NCBI RefSeq assembly: GCF_027924565.1
Contig: NZ_AP027041.1
Location: 744,001 to 808,000, forward strand
Direction of reading: 5' to 3'
Length of the DNA: 64,000 bases
Origin: Lysobacter auxotrophicus
GTDB lineage: Bacteria > Pseudomonadota > Gammaproteobacteria > Xanthomonadales > Xanthomonadaceae
A model generated the notes under the pieces. It was not told the origin of the DNA, made no database searches, and saw only the letters and a list, made by a program, of their open reading frames with translations. Positions 1-7,119 of the stretch are shown here, piece by piece; within the stretch, counting starts at the first letter, position 1; every line of letters starts with the position of its first letter. The position numbers and the translations under genes are program-made.

Positions 1-217
1 GATGCTGGCCGACCATCCGTCGACAGGAACCTTCTGCGAGGGGAATTCGCCGACGCTGGCCGATTGCTGCCTGGTGCCGCAGGTCTACAACGCGCGACGC
101 TTCGCGGTGGACCTGTCGGCGTACCCGACGATCATGCGCATCGAAAAAGCGTGTTTGGCGTTGCCGGCGTTCGATGCCGCGCGGCCGGAGAAGCAGCCGG
201 ATGCGCCGGTGACATAA
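1..217 (+). CDS. maiA: Maleylacetoacetate isomerase (zeta-class GST), C-terminal fragment
   Basis: Only the last 72 or so codons are present; the 5' part lies before the window. The reading frame continues from base 2. The residues LADCCLVPQVYNARRF, followed by an AYPTI segment and the ending ALPAFDAARPEKQPDAP, are typical of the C-terminal helical domain of zeta-class glutathione transferases. MaiA converts maleylacetoacetate to fumarylacetoacetate in cytoplasmic tyrosine degradation. The family assignment is firm, but the catalytic N-terminal thioredoxin-fold domain cannot be checked here. The following gene is on the opposite strand, so transcription converges on the repeat at 251-329. Confidence 0.85.
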   Translation, partial: MLADHPSTGTFCEGNSPTLADCCLVPQVYNARRFAVDLSAYPTIMRIEKACLALPAFDAARPEKQPDAPVT

Positions 218-250
218 CCGCTTCGGCGTCTGCAGGCAATTGCTGCTTTG

Positions 251-329
251 GTAGCCCGGGTAAGCGAAGCGCACCCGGGTGGCCGCCGTGATGGTGCATT
301 CCCGGGTGCGCTTCGCTTACCCGGGCTAC
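251..329. repeat. Inverted pair of GTAG-type REP hairpins
   Basis: Bases 251-280 begin GTAGCCCGGGT and end ACCCGGGT around an AAGCGAAGCGC core. Bases 301-329 are the reverse complement, ending GGGCTAC. Each unit folds through CCCGGGT/ACCCGGG, and the two units can also pair with each other. A GTAG head plus a short stem-loop is the hallmark of REP elements in Stenotrophomonas and relatives. Related single copies lie at 29303-29331, 42584-42612 (degenerate), 44591-44619 and 49826-49854. The location between convergent genes suits a terminator role (inference). Confidence 0.8.
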
Positions 330-370
330 AACCGCCGAAGCGTTGCTCCGCAACGGCGATTCTGGCGACC

Positions 371-1483
371 TTACTGCGTCGCCGTGTCGTAGATGTCCGC
401 GTACGGATCGTGCTCGCCGGTGGAGCCTTCCGACAGGCGGAACTTGAGCGCCAGGCCTTCGCGGGAGTCGGCGGCCTTGAGCGCCTCTTCCATGTCGATG
501 CGGCCTTCCTTGTGCAGGCGGAACAGGCACTGGTCGAACGACTCCATGCCTTCCTCCAGCGACTCCTCCATCGCCTGCTTGATCTCGTGCACCTGGCCGC
601 GACGCATGAGGTCGCGGATGTGCGGCGTGTTGATCAGCACTTCCGCCGCCGGCACGCGACGGCCATCGGTGCCGACGACCAGTCGCTGGCTGACCACCGC
701 GCGCAGGTTCAGCGCGAGGTTCATCAGCACGTTCTTGTGCGCGGCTTCCGGGAAGAAGTTGAGGATGCGTTCCAGCGTCTGGTCGGCGTTGTTGGAGTGC
801 AGCGTCGCCAGGCACAGGTGGCCGGTTTCGGCGAACGCGATCGCGGCTTCCATCGTCGTGGCGTCGAGGATTTCGCCGATGAGGATGACGTCCGGTGCCT
901 CGCGCATCGCGTTCTTCAGCGCGTTGTGGAAGGCGTGCGTGTCCAGGCCGACTTCGCGCTGGTTCACGATCGACTTCTTGTGCTTGTGCAGATATTCGAT
1001 CGGATCCTCGATGGTGAGGATGTGACCGGAAATATTGCTGTTGCGGTAGTCGATCATCGACGCGAGCGTGGTCGACTTGCCCGAGCCGGTGGAGCCGACG
1101 ATCAGCACCAGGCCGCGCGGGGCCATGATGATGTCCTTGAGCACCTGCGGCAGCTGCAGTTCCTCGATCGACGGGATCACGCTGCGGATGGCACGGATCA
1201 CCATGCCGACTTCGCCGCGCTGCTTGAACACGTTGATGCGGAACCGGCCGGCTTCGGGCAGCGCGAGCGCCATGTTCAGTTCGAGGTCACGCTCGAAAAG
1301 CGGAACCTGTCCCTCGTCCATCAGGGAGTAGGCGATCTTCTTGACCATGCCCGGAGGCAGGCCCGTATTGCCGAGGGGGTACAGCTTGCCTTCGACCTTG
1401 ATATAAACCGGTGCGCCCGTCGTCAGGAACATGTCCGACGCGTTCTTTTCCGTCATCAGCTTCAGGAAATAGCCGATGTCCAT
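371..1483 (-). CDS. pilU: Type IV pilus retraction ATPase PilU
   Basis: The 370-residue protein has the PilT/PilU layout: an N-terminal PAS-like region with SDMFLTTGAPVYIKVEGK, a Walker A motif GSTGSGKST at residues 130-138, and a RecA-like C-terminal domain. PilU works with PilT at the inner-membrane base of the type IV pilus to depolymerise pilin and drive twitching motility. The Walker B region reads GEILD at 203-207, where PilT-like ATPases usually have GE(M/I)RD. The usual partner pilT is not beside it; the upstream neighbour is a divergent lipoprotein gene. PilU is preferred over PilT because of the NILNFFPE-like segment and the long acidic C-terminus. Confidence 0.93.
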   Translation of the reverse strand: MDIGYFLKLMTEKNASDMFLTTGAPVYIKVEGKLYPLGNTGLPPGMVKKIAYSLMDEGQVPLFERDLELNMALALPEAGRFRINVFKQRGEVGMVIRAIRSVIPSIEELQLPQVLKDIIMAPRGLVLIVGSTGSGKSTTLASMIDYRNSNISGHILTIEDPIEYLHKHKKSIVNQREVGLDTHAFHNALKNAMREAPDVILIGEILDATTMEAAIAFAETGHLCLATLHSNNADQTLERILNFFPEAAHKNVLMNLALNLRAVVSQRLVVGTDGRRVPAAEVLINTPHIRDLMRRGQVHEIKQAMEESLEEGMESFDQCLFRLHKEGRIDMEEALKAADSREGLALKFRLSEGSTGEHDPYADIYDTATQ

Positions 1484-1529
1484 GCAAGCAACCCCTATTC
1501 TTGCGCCGTCACGCCCGGAACCCTTCCCG

Positions 1530-1559
1530 TTGCAAGCGTGGCTGCGGCTTTACGACAAT
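1530..1559 (+). promoter_or_regulatory. Candidate sigma70 promoter for the lipoprotein/OmpA pair
   Basis: TTGCAA at 1530-1535 and GACAAT at 1554-1559 are separated by 18 bases and lie about 35 bases before the ATG at 1593. This is a match by eye only. Confidence 0.35.
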
Positions 1560-1592
1560 GGCCGGGTACCTATCTCAGGCACGGCCTCCCCA

Positions 1593-1970
1593 ATGCGTCC
1601 AAGCTTCGCACAAATCCGATTTCCGCTGCTGGCTGCAGTTCTCGCTTCCGCACTCTGCTCGTGCGCGTCGCTACCCCCGCCGACCGGCGAGCTGGCATCG
1701 GCCCGCCAGGCCGTGACCCGCGCCGAAGACGCCGACGCCGACCAGTACGCGCCGCAGGAACTGGGCACGGCTCGCACCGAGCTGTCGCAGGCCCAGGCCG
1801 CGATGAGCGCCGGCGACCAGGACGAGGCGCGTCGCCTCTCGCTCGCCGCCGCCGCCGATGCCGACCTCGCCTACGCCAGGAGCCGCGAGGCGCTGGCCAC
1901 GGCCGAACTCAACCAGCGCCGCGCGGAAGTCGACGAGCTGCGCCGCCGTCTCCAGGAGGCCCAGCCGTGA
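1593..1970 (+). CDS. DUF4398-type lipoprotein
   Basis: This 125-residue protein starts MRPSFAQIRFPLLAAVLAS and has a lipobox-like LCSC, so it is probably exported and lipidated. The mature part carries repeated Ala/Glu/Arg-rich helices (ELASARQAVTRAEDADADQY, then TARTELSQAQAAM), the pattern of the DUF4398 family, and ends in a predicted coiled coil. The ATG at 1593 is chosen because it places the signal sequence at the N-terminus; an earlier ATG at 1476 would add 39 residues that look unlike a leader. The stop overlaps the start of the next gene by 4 bases, so translation is probably coupled. Molecular role unknown; a periplasmic envelope or peptidoglycan-associated role is inferred from the OmpA-like partner. 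Confidence 0.8.
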   Translation: MRPSFAQIRFPLLAAVLASALCSCASLPPPTGELASARQAVTRAEDADADQYAPQELGTARTELSQAQAAMSAGDQDEARRLSLAAAADADLAYARSREALATAELNQRRAEVDELRRRLQEAQP

Positions 1971-2851
1971 ACCTTCGCCCGATGCTCCTGGCGGCCGCGC
2001 TGGTCGCCTGCGTTGCCGCCGCGCCCGCCAGCGCCGCCGACAACCCCGATGCCGCCCGGCTCTCGCAGCGCCTGACCGCGCTGGATGCCGATTCCACCCT
2101 CAACACCTTCGCTGCGTATGAGCGCCTTCAGGCACGGCAGGCCGTCAGCACCCTCGACCAGGCCGCCAAGCGCGATCGCCCCGGCGCGCTGTACGTCGCC
2201 GAGCGTCGCGTCGCAGTGGCCGAGTCGGCGGCCCGCACCCAAGCTATGCAGCGCCAGGTTGACCAGCTCGATCGCGAACGTGCCGAGCTGCTGGTCGAAG
2301 CCAGCCAGCGCGATGCCGCCCGCGCGCGCGCCGAAAACGAACGCCTGCGCCTGCAGGCCCAGATGCAGGCCGAGGAAGCCGAGCGCCTGCGCCAGCAGAG
2401 CGAGGCCGACGCCGCCGCGATGCAGGACGTCGAAAGCGCGCTGAAGGGCGTCGCCGGCGCGCAGACCGCGCGCCTCAATGCCGCCCGCGACCGCCAGGCC
2501 AAGCTGGCCCGCGAGGAAGCCGAGCTGGTGACGGGCGGCAAGCTGCCCTCGTCCAAGCGCGACAGCCGCGGTGAGGTTTTCGCGCTCGACAAGGGCAGCT
2601 TCGGCTCCGGCAAGGCCAGCCTCGGCAGCGGCGCGCAGAACACGGTGAAGACCGTGGCGGCGTACGCGCAGGCGTCGTCGGCACCGGGCGTCCGGGTGGA
2701 TGTCACGGCCGCAGACGCCAAGCTGGCGCAGCGCCGTGCCGAGGCCGTGCGTGACGCGCTGGTTGCCGGTGGCTGGCCGCAGGGCCAGGTCCAGGTGAGC
2801 GGCAAGGCGGGCAAGTCAGAGCGCACCGAGCTTGTCGTTCAGTCCAAGTAA
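1967..2851 (+). CDS. OmpA-family periplasmic protein with coiled coil
   Basis: The product is 294 residues if it starts at the GTG that overlaps the upstream stop codon (GTGA). It has a signal peptide (LLAAALVACVAAAPASAAD), a DUF4398-like region, and a long helical stretch rich in QRQVDQLDRERAELL-type heptads at roughly residues 80-170. The C-terminal OmpA-like domain contains RVDVTAADAKLAQRRAEAVR and normally binds peptidoglycan. The domain is short, and the canonical GHTD-type motif is replaced by VDVTAAD, so binding is uncertain. It is probably co-transcribed with the preceding lipoprotein gene. No ATG lies close to the start, which supports the GTG choice. Confidence 0.8.
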   Translation: MNLRPMLLAAALVACVAAAPASAADNPDAARLSQRLTALDADSTLNTFAAYERLQARQAVSTLDQAAKRDRPGALYVAERRVAVAESAARTQAMQRQVDQLDRERAELLVEASQRDAARARAENERLRLQAQMQAEEAERLRQQSEADAAAMQDVESALKGVAGAQTARLNAARDRQAKLAREEAELVTGGKLPSSKRDSRGEVFALDKGSFGSGKASLGSGAQNTVKTVAAYAQASSAPGVRVDVTAADAKLAQRRAEAVRDALVAGGWPQGQVQVSGKAGKSERTELVVQSK

Positions 2852-2994
2852 ACGTAGTTGAATCAGTCACTTGGCCGATAACAGTGGAAGGCCGGCATTT
2901 GCAGCCTTCCGCTCGTCGCGACCTTCACGACGCAGCGCACATCCCCGTCCCGCCGCCCTTGCCGACCCCGGTGGGGAGGAGTAGGGTCGGTACT

Positions 2995-3170
2995 CCAAGC
3001 GGCCTGTTTTCCGCTTGGCGATGAGCCTGGTCGATGACGTCAACGCCCCTTTCGAAGGACCCCGCAGCCCCACGTCAGTACGGGGCCGGTCCTTGTGAGG
3101 CCGCCGACCCCGACCTGCTCTTCCACGACCCCGCACGACGCCCTGGTCCTTCGAGGACCGGGGCGTTTTC
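2995..3170 (+). ncRNA. Structured leader or small RNA candidate with alternative pairings
   Basis: No gene is seen from 2852 to 3240. The stretch contains a perfect 8-bp hairpin (CCAAGCGG 2995-3002 with CCGCTTGG 3011-3018), a two-part stem (AAGGACC 3055-3061 with GGTCCTT 3088-3094, enclosing GCCCC/GGGGC), and an intrinsic terminator at 3139-3169. CGAAGGACC at 3053-3061 is also fully complementary to GGTCCTTCG at 3145-3153, which is part of the terminator's 5' arm. The two pairings exclude each other. The RNA could be an attenuation leader for the DUF465 gene at 3241 or a separate small RNA. Structure is read directly; function is inference. Confidence 0.5.
3139..3169 (+). terminator. Rho-independent terminator
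   Basis: CGCCCTGGTCC at 3139-3149 pairs with GGACCGGGGCG at 3155-3165, with one G-U pair, around a small TTCGA loop. TTTT follows at 3166-3169. It lies 70 bases before the DUF465 gene and about 290 bases after the OmpA-like gene, so it ends a transcript that begins in the gap or reads through from upstream. Confidence 0.75.
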
Positions 3171-3240
3171 GTCTGCGGGGCCTTCCGCACGGGCCTCGGC
3201 CTCGCGCCGGGGCTTCCATACCCGCTGAAGGAGGCTCTAC

Positions 3241-3459
3241 ATGTTCGAAGAACGACCGCAGCCGGAGATCGAGGCGCTGATGAAGGCCAACCCCGAATTC
3301 AAGCAGCTGTATCAACGCCACAAGGATCTCGACAAGAGAGTGATGGACGCCGAACTGGGCGTGCTACCGATCGACGACATCACCCTGGCGCAGATGAAGC
3401 GCGAAAAACTGGCTGCGAAGGACCGACTGGTCCGCATGTACGACCTGCAACGCCACTGA
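3241..3459 (+). CDS. DUF465 family small protein (YdcH-like)
   Basis: This 72-residue protein begins MFEERPQPEIEALMKANPEF and contains LYQRHKDLDKRVMDAE and LAQMKREKLAAKDRL, matching the short helical DUF465/YdcH family. The whole chain is probably one helical hairpin or coiled coil. A perfect Shine-Dalgarno AAGGAGG lies about 10 bases before the ATG, the strongest ribosome site noticed in this window. Cytoplasmic role unknown in the family. Expression may be controlled by the structured leader just upstream. Confidence 0.85.
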   Translation: MFEERPQPEIEALMKANPEFKQLYQRHKDLDKRVMDAELGVLPIDDITLAQMKREKLAAKDRLVRMYDLQRH

Positions 3460-3525
3460 CGTCCACCCCTTTCCTCGCCGTGGGCGGCGACTTCCTCGTC
3501 GGTCTCTCCGCCCGCGTCTACTGAA

Positions 3526-3556
3526 CCGGGGCGGCTGCGCCCAGCAGCCGCCCCGG
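3526..3556. terminator. Perfect 12-bp hairpin after the DUF465 gene
   Basis: CCGGGGCGGCTG at 3526-3537 pairs with CAGCCGCCCCGG at 3545-3556 around a 7-base loop. There is no clear T-run, so termination would be weak or factor-assisted. It lies 67 bases after the stop of the DUF465 gene. Confidence 0.5.
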
Positions 3557-3682
3557 TGCGAAGGAATCTCCTCTCCCTCCCGCAGGCGCCCGCATGGCCG
3601 GGCGCCCCTCGGCGTGCGTGCGGTCCGGCGCCAAGTCGGAGGCAAATGGGTCCCCGGCCGCGTCCACGAGCCGGTGCGCTCT

Positions 3683-3711
3683 TTCCGCGCTTCACGCGGG
3701 CCTTTTACACT
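3683..3711 (+). promoter_or_regulatory. Candidate cbs promoter giving a near-leaderless mRNA
   Basis: A TACACT -10 hexamer at 3706-3711 ends only 6 bases before the ATG at 3718. With a weak -35 (TTCCGC, 3683-3688; spacer 17), transcription would begin at or next to the start codon. No Shine-Dalgarno sequence is visible before this ATG. Confidence 0.4.
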
Positions 3712-3717
3712 GGCCCC

Positions 3718-5094
3718 ATGAGCATCCATCAATCCGTACTCGAACTGATCGGCGACACGCCGATCATCAAGGCGCAGCGCCTGGACACCGGCGTCTGCGA
3801 GCTCTATCTCAAGCTCGAATCGCAGAACCCCGGCGGCTCCATCAAGGACCGCATCGGCCTGTCGATGATCGAAGCCGCCGAGAAGGCCGGCAAGATCCGC
3901 CCCGGCGACACGCTCGTGGAAGGCACCGCCGGCAACACCGGCATCGGCCTGGCGCTGGTCGCGCAGCAGAAGGGCTACAAGCTGATCCTCGTCGTGCCCG
4001 ACAAGATGAGCCGCGAGAAGATCTTCAACCTCAAGGCGATGGGCGCGCAGGTCGTGCTCACGCGTTCGGATGTCGCCAAGGGCCATCCCGACTACTACCA
4101 GGACCTCGCCGAGCGCCTCGCGCGCGAAACGCCGGGCGCGTACTTCATCAACCAGTTCGGCAATCCGGACAACCCGGCCGCGCACGAGTTCGGAACGGGC
4201 CCGGAAATCCTGCGCCAGATGAACGACGTCGGCGGGCTCGATGCGATCGTGTTCGGCTGCGGCAGCTCGGGCACGATGACCGGCCTGTCGCGCTTCTTCG
4301 CGAGCGAATCGCCGCACACCGAACTGATCCTCGCCGACCCCGTCGGCTCGATCCTCGAGGAATACATCAACCGCGGCACGCTGTCGGACAAGTCGGCGAG
4401 CTGGATGGTCGAAGGCATCGGCGAGGACTTCCTCCCGCCGATCTCCGACTTCACGCGGGTGAAGAAGGCTTACGCGATCAGCGACAAGGAGAGCTTCCTC
4501 ACCGCGCGCGAACTGCTCGAGAAGGAGGGCATCCTCGGCGGCTCGTCCACCGGCACGCTGCTCGCCGCGGCGCTGAAGTACTGCCGCGAGCAGACCACGC
4601 CGAAGAAGGTGCTGACGCTGGTGTGCGACACCGGCAACAAGTACCTGTCGAAGATGTACAACGACTACTGGATGCTGGACAACGGCTTCCTGGCGCGTCA
4701 ATCCAGCGGCGACCTGCGCGACCTGATCCTGCGCCCGTTCTCGCAGCGCGACACGGTGGTCGTGGGTCCAAACGATCTGCTCGTCACCGCGTACCAGCGC
4801 ATGAAGCTGTACGACGTCTCGCAGCTGCCGGTGATGGACGGCGACAACATCGTCGGCATCGTCGATGAAAGCGACGTACTGCTGCACGTGTACGGCGACG
4901 AGTCGCGTTTCCGCGATCCGGTGTCGACCGCGATGGTGAGCAAGCTGGACAAGATCGACGTGCGTTCGCCGATCGAATCGCTGCTGCCGGTGTTCGATCG
5001 CGGCCATGTCGCCATCGTCGTAGACGGCGAGAAGTTCATCGGCCTGATCACGCGCATCGACCTGCTCAACTACCTGCGCAGGCGCGTGCAGTGA
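3718..5094 (+). CDS. cbs: Cystathionine beta-synthase
   Basis: The 458-residue enzyme condenses serine and homocysteine to cystathionine, the first step of reverse transsulfuration. The PLP lysine is K43 in GGSIKDRIG. EGTAGNTGIG and GCGSSGTMTG are the cofactor and phosphate-binding loops. The C-terminal part (about residue 335 onward) is a pair of CBS domains, seen in DLLVTAYQRMKLYDVSQLPV and SLLPVFDRGHVAIVVD. There is no heme-binding N-terminal extension. The ATG at 3718 is chosen because MSIHQSVLELIGDTP is the normal start of the catalytic domain. The lyase for the next step is encoded at 7120. The stop shares a base with the next gene's start. Confidence 0.95.
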   Translation: MSIHQSVLELIGDTPIIKAQRLDTGVCELYLKLESQNPGGSIKDRIGLSMIEAAEKAGKIRPGDTLVEGTAGNTGIGLALVAQQKGYKLILVVPDKMSREKIFNLKAMGAQVVLTRSDVAKGHPDYYQDLAERLARETPGAYFINQFGNPDNPAAHEFGTGPEILRQMNDVGGLDAIVFGCGSSGTMTGLSRFFASESPHTELILADPVGSILEEYINRGTLSDKSASWMVEGIGEDFLPPISDFTRVKKAYAISDKESFLTARELLEKEGILGGSSTGTLLAAALKYCREQTTPKKVLTLVCDTGNKYLSKMYNDYWMLDNGFLARQSSGDLRDLILRPFSQRDTVVVGPNDLLVTAYQRMKLYDVSQLPVMDGDNIVGIVDESDVLLHVYGDESRFRDPVSTAMVSKLDKIDVRSPIESLLPVFDRGHVAIVVDGEKFIGLITRIDLLNYLRRRVQ

Positions 5095-6038
5095 TGAACG
5101 CCGCGGCGTCCGCGCACTGGTTGCCGGGCGACCGCCTGCCGGACGTCCGCCTGCGGGCGGACGACGGCACCAACTGCACGCTGCACGCCGAATTCGCCGG
5201 CGCGCCGCTCTGGCTCGCGACGCCTACCGATGCGCATGCCGCCGCGCTGCTGCCGGTCCCGCCGCCGGGGACGCTCGCGCTGTGCGTCGGACCGCAGGCG
5301 CCGCAGGGCGCGCCCGCGGGATGGCGCGCGTTCGCCGCTGACGCGAGGTGGTGCGAAGGCGTTGGCGCGGGTCTGCTGTGGCTGGTCGATGCCAACCTGC
5401 GTCTGTGCGCGCCGGTGCCCCTGCCACCGCAGAGCGTGCCGACGACGACGCCATCGGTCGAACCGTTGCCCGGCGAACGCACGTTCGCAATCGCTCCCGT
5501 CCTGCAGATCCCCGGCGTGTTCGAACCGGAACTGTGCGCGGCGCTGATTCGCCACCTCGATGTCGACTGCGCCGGCGGCGACGTGTCCGCCGTGCTGGTC
5601 ATGCAGGACGGCGAGCAGCGATTGCAGGTCGATCCCGACATCAAACAGCGTCGCGAGGCGATACCCCGCGATGCACAGCTCGAAGCGCGCATGCACGAGC
5701 GTCTCATGCGCCGCGCGCTGCCCGAGATCGCGCGCGTGTTCAATTTCGAAGTGCGTCGGCGCGATCCGTTCAAGCTGCTGGCGTATCCCGAAAACGCGGG
5801 CTACTTCCGTGCGCATCGCGACAACGAAACGCCGGACGTCGCGCATCGGCGCTTCGCGCTGTCGGTGAACCTCAACCAGGGCGACTACACGGGCGGCGAA
5901 TTCCGCTATCCCGAATTCGGGCCGCATCTGTTCTCGCCGCCGACGGGCGCGGCGCTGGTGTTTTCGTGCTCGATGCTGCACGAAGTGCGGCCGGTGATGC
6001 GCGGCACGCGCTACGCGATGACGACTTTCCTGGCCTGA
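5094..6038 (+). CDS. 2OG-Fe(II) dioxygenase, prolyl 4-hydroxylase-like
   Basis: The 314-residue protein ends in a double-stranded beta-helix oxygenase domain. The iron ligands are visible as H241 and D243 in FRAHRDNE and H296 in SMLHEV, with R306 in GTRYAMT as the likely 2-oxoglutarate anchor. The first 130 residues include LPGDRLPDVRLRADDG and may form a redoxin-like domain (peroxiredoxin/AhpC style), but no CxxC is present. The substrate is unknown. The ATG overlaps the cbs stop, so the two are probably co-translated. The gene ends exactly where the opposite-strand sulfotransferase-like gene ends. Confidence 0.8.
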   Translation: MNAAASAHWLPGDRLPDVRLRADDGTNCTLHAEFAGAPLWLATPTDAHAAALLPVPPPGTLALCVGPQAPQGAPAGWRAFAADARWCEGVGAGLLWLVDANLRLCAPVPLPPQSVPTTTPSVEPLPGERTFAIAPVLQIPGVFEPELCAALIRHLDVDCAGGDVSAVLVMQDGEQRLQVDPDIKQRREAIPRDAQLEARMHERLMRRALPEIARVFNFEVRRRDPFKLLAYPENAGYFRAHRDNETPDVAHRRFALSVNLNQGDYTGGEFRYPEFGPHLFSPPTGAALVFSCSMLHEVRPVMRGTRYAMTTFLA

Positions 6039-7052
6039 TCAGGCGCGCGGGCGCAGGCGCGGGGCGAGATCCGCGACGCCCGCCGATTCGATCGCTTCCT
6101 GCGCCCACTGCAGGCCTTCGACGATGCCGTCCGCATGTTTCTCGGCGGCGGCCGCGAGCTCGCGCCGACGCGCGTTCGCGTCGAAATGCGCGTCTCCGTC
6201 CTTCGCATAGCGGCTGAGCAGTTCGGAGGACTTGATCCGCTGCGCCCAGTCGTCCGGCACGTCGAGACCGTAATGCGCGGCCAGGCGCGCCGTCGCCGGT
6301 GCGGGATCGCGAAGTACGTCGGCGAAATCCAGATCGATGAGTCGTTCCGACAGGGTCGGGTCCGCCGCGAGCGCGCGCCATCGCAGTTGTTCGATGAGCC
6401 AGGCCCGGGCGAGGCGGGCGGCTTCGCTGTCCGCCGGCGGGAGGGCCGGCTGCCGAGCCAGCCGGAGCGGCTCGGTCGAAAGCGCCCCTTCGATGAGGCG
6501 GGCGTCGCGCAGCATGGTGGCCAGCCAGGTCTGCAGGTCGACCCACAGCAGGCATGCGCGACCGGTGGTCGGCAGCAGCCGATCGGCGAGCGTGGTGACC
6601 ACGCTGGTCGGCTTCACGATCACCGCCCGACTGTCCGGGAATCCCCGGGCGAGCAGCGCCAGGACCGGCGTTTCCCACGAGGCCGCAGATGGGTCGTCGC
6701 GGCCGTGGGCGAGGGCGAGCAGGGGCAGGGGTTCGCGCAGCCCGAGCACGCCCGGCACCAGGTCCAGCAGCCGGCTGACCAGCGACGACCCGCAGTGGCC
6801 GATATGGAACAGCCAGTGCACCTCGCGCAGTGGCGGCGAAGGCGCCAGTGCGGCCTCGAGTTCCGACCGGTCCAGGGTCCATCCGGAGACCTCGCGACGC
6901 CCGAGCGCGCGCTGGTCGAGGAAGCTCGCGCGCCGGTAGTCGTCGGCCTCGAAATGCAGCACCCAGGCCCGGTTCTGCGCCGGGTCGATTGCGAACAGCG
7001 GATAGGCTGCACTTCGGCTGAAGTCCGGGGGCAAACGCCGGGGAGGGCTCAT
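6039..7052 (-). CDS. Sulfotransferase-like P-loop protein
   Basis: The 337-residue protein contains WLFHIGHCGSSLVSRLLD, followed by GVLGLREPLPLLAL. This matches the 5'-phosphosulfate loop and following strand-helix of the sulfotransferase superfamily. A later VIVKPTSVV segment fits the core fold. Known members move sulfate from PAPS to small molecules or peptides, or are related phosphoryl-binding enzymes. The substrate cannot be told. Its stop abuts that of the 2OG-dioxygenase, so the two mRNAs would converge with no gap. Adjacent oxygenase and sulfotransferase genes could act on one substrate, but convergent transcription does not prove this. Confidence 0.65.
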   Translation of the reverse strand: MSPPRRLPPDFSRSAAYPLFAIDPAQNRAWVLHFEADDYRRASFLDQRALGRREVSGWTLDRSELEAALAPSPPLREVHWLFHIGHCGSSLVSRLLDLVPGVLGLREPLPLLALAHGRDDPSAASWETPVLALLARGFPDSRAVIVKPTSVVTTLADRLLPTTGRACLLWVDLQTWLATMLRDARLIEGALSTEPLRLARQPALPPADSEAARLARAWLIEQLRWRALAADPTLSERLIDLDFADVLRDPAPATARLAAHYGLDVPDDWAQRIKSSELLSRYAKDGDAHFDANARRRELAAAAEKHADGIVEGLQWAQEAIESAGVADLAPRLRPRA

Positions 7053-7059
7053 GGGCGAT

Positions 7060-7096
7060 GCTAGAATCGGCGACCGCCCATGCTAGCCGGGCTAGC
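7060..7096 (+). promoter_or_regulatory. Extended -10 promoter with palindromic operator before cgl
   Basis: TGCTAGAAT (7059-7067) matches an extended -10 element. It is followed at 7082-7096 by GCTAGC-CGG-GCTAGC, a perfect inverted repeat that would lie at the start of the transcript. A Shine-Dalgarno-like GGAAGG precedes the ATG at 7120. The palindrome may bind a regulator or fold in the leader. Confidence 0.5.
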
Positions 7097-7119
7097 GGGA
7101 AAAAAGACGGAAGGACGCA

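Noticed and set aside
248-2851. Very long plus-strand open frame (867 codons) running through pilU and the OmpA gene
   Set aside because: Its first two thirds are antisense to pilU and the lipoprotein region; only the part from 1967 encodes a recognisable OmpA-like protein.
2852-3240. tRNA or known riboswitch in the gap
   Set aside because: The hairpins do not form a cloverleaf, and no conserved riboswitch core was recognised; only the alternative-pairing leader is claimed.
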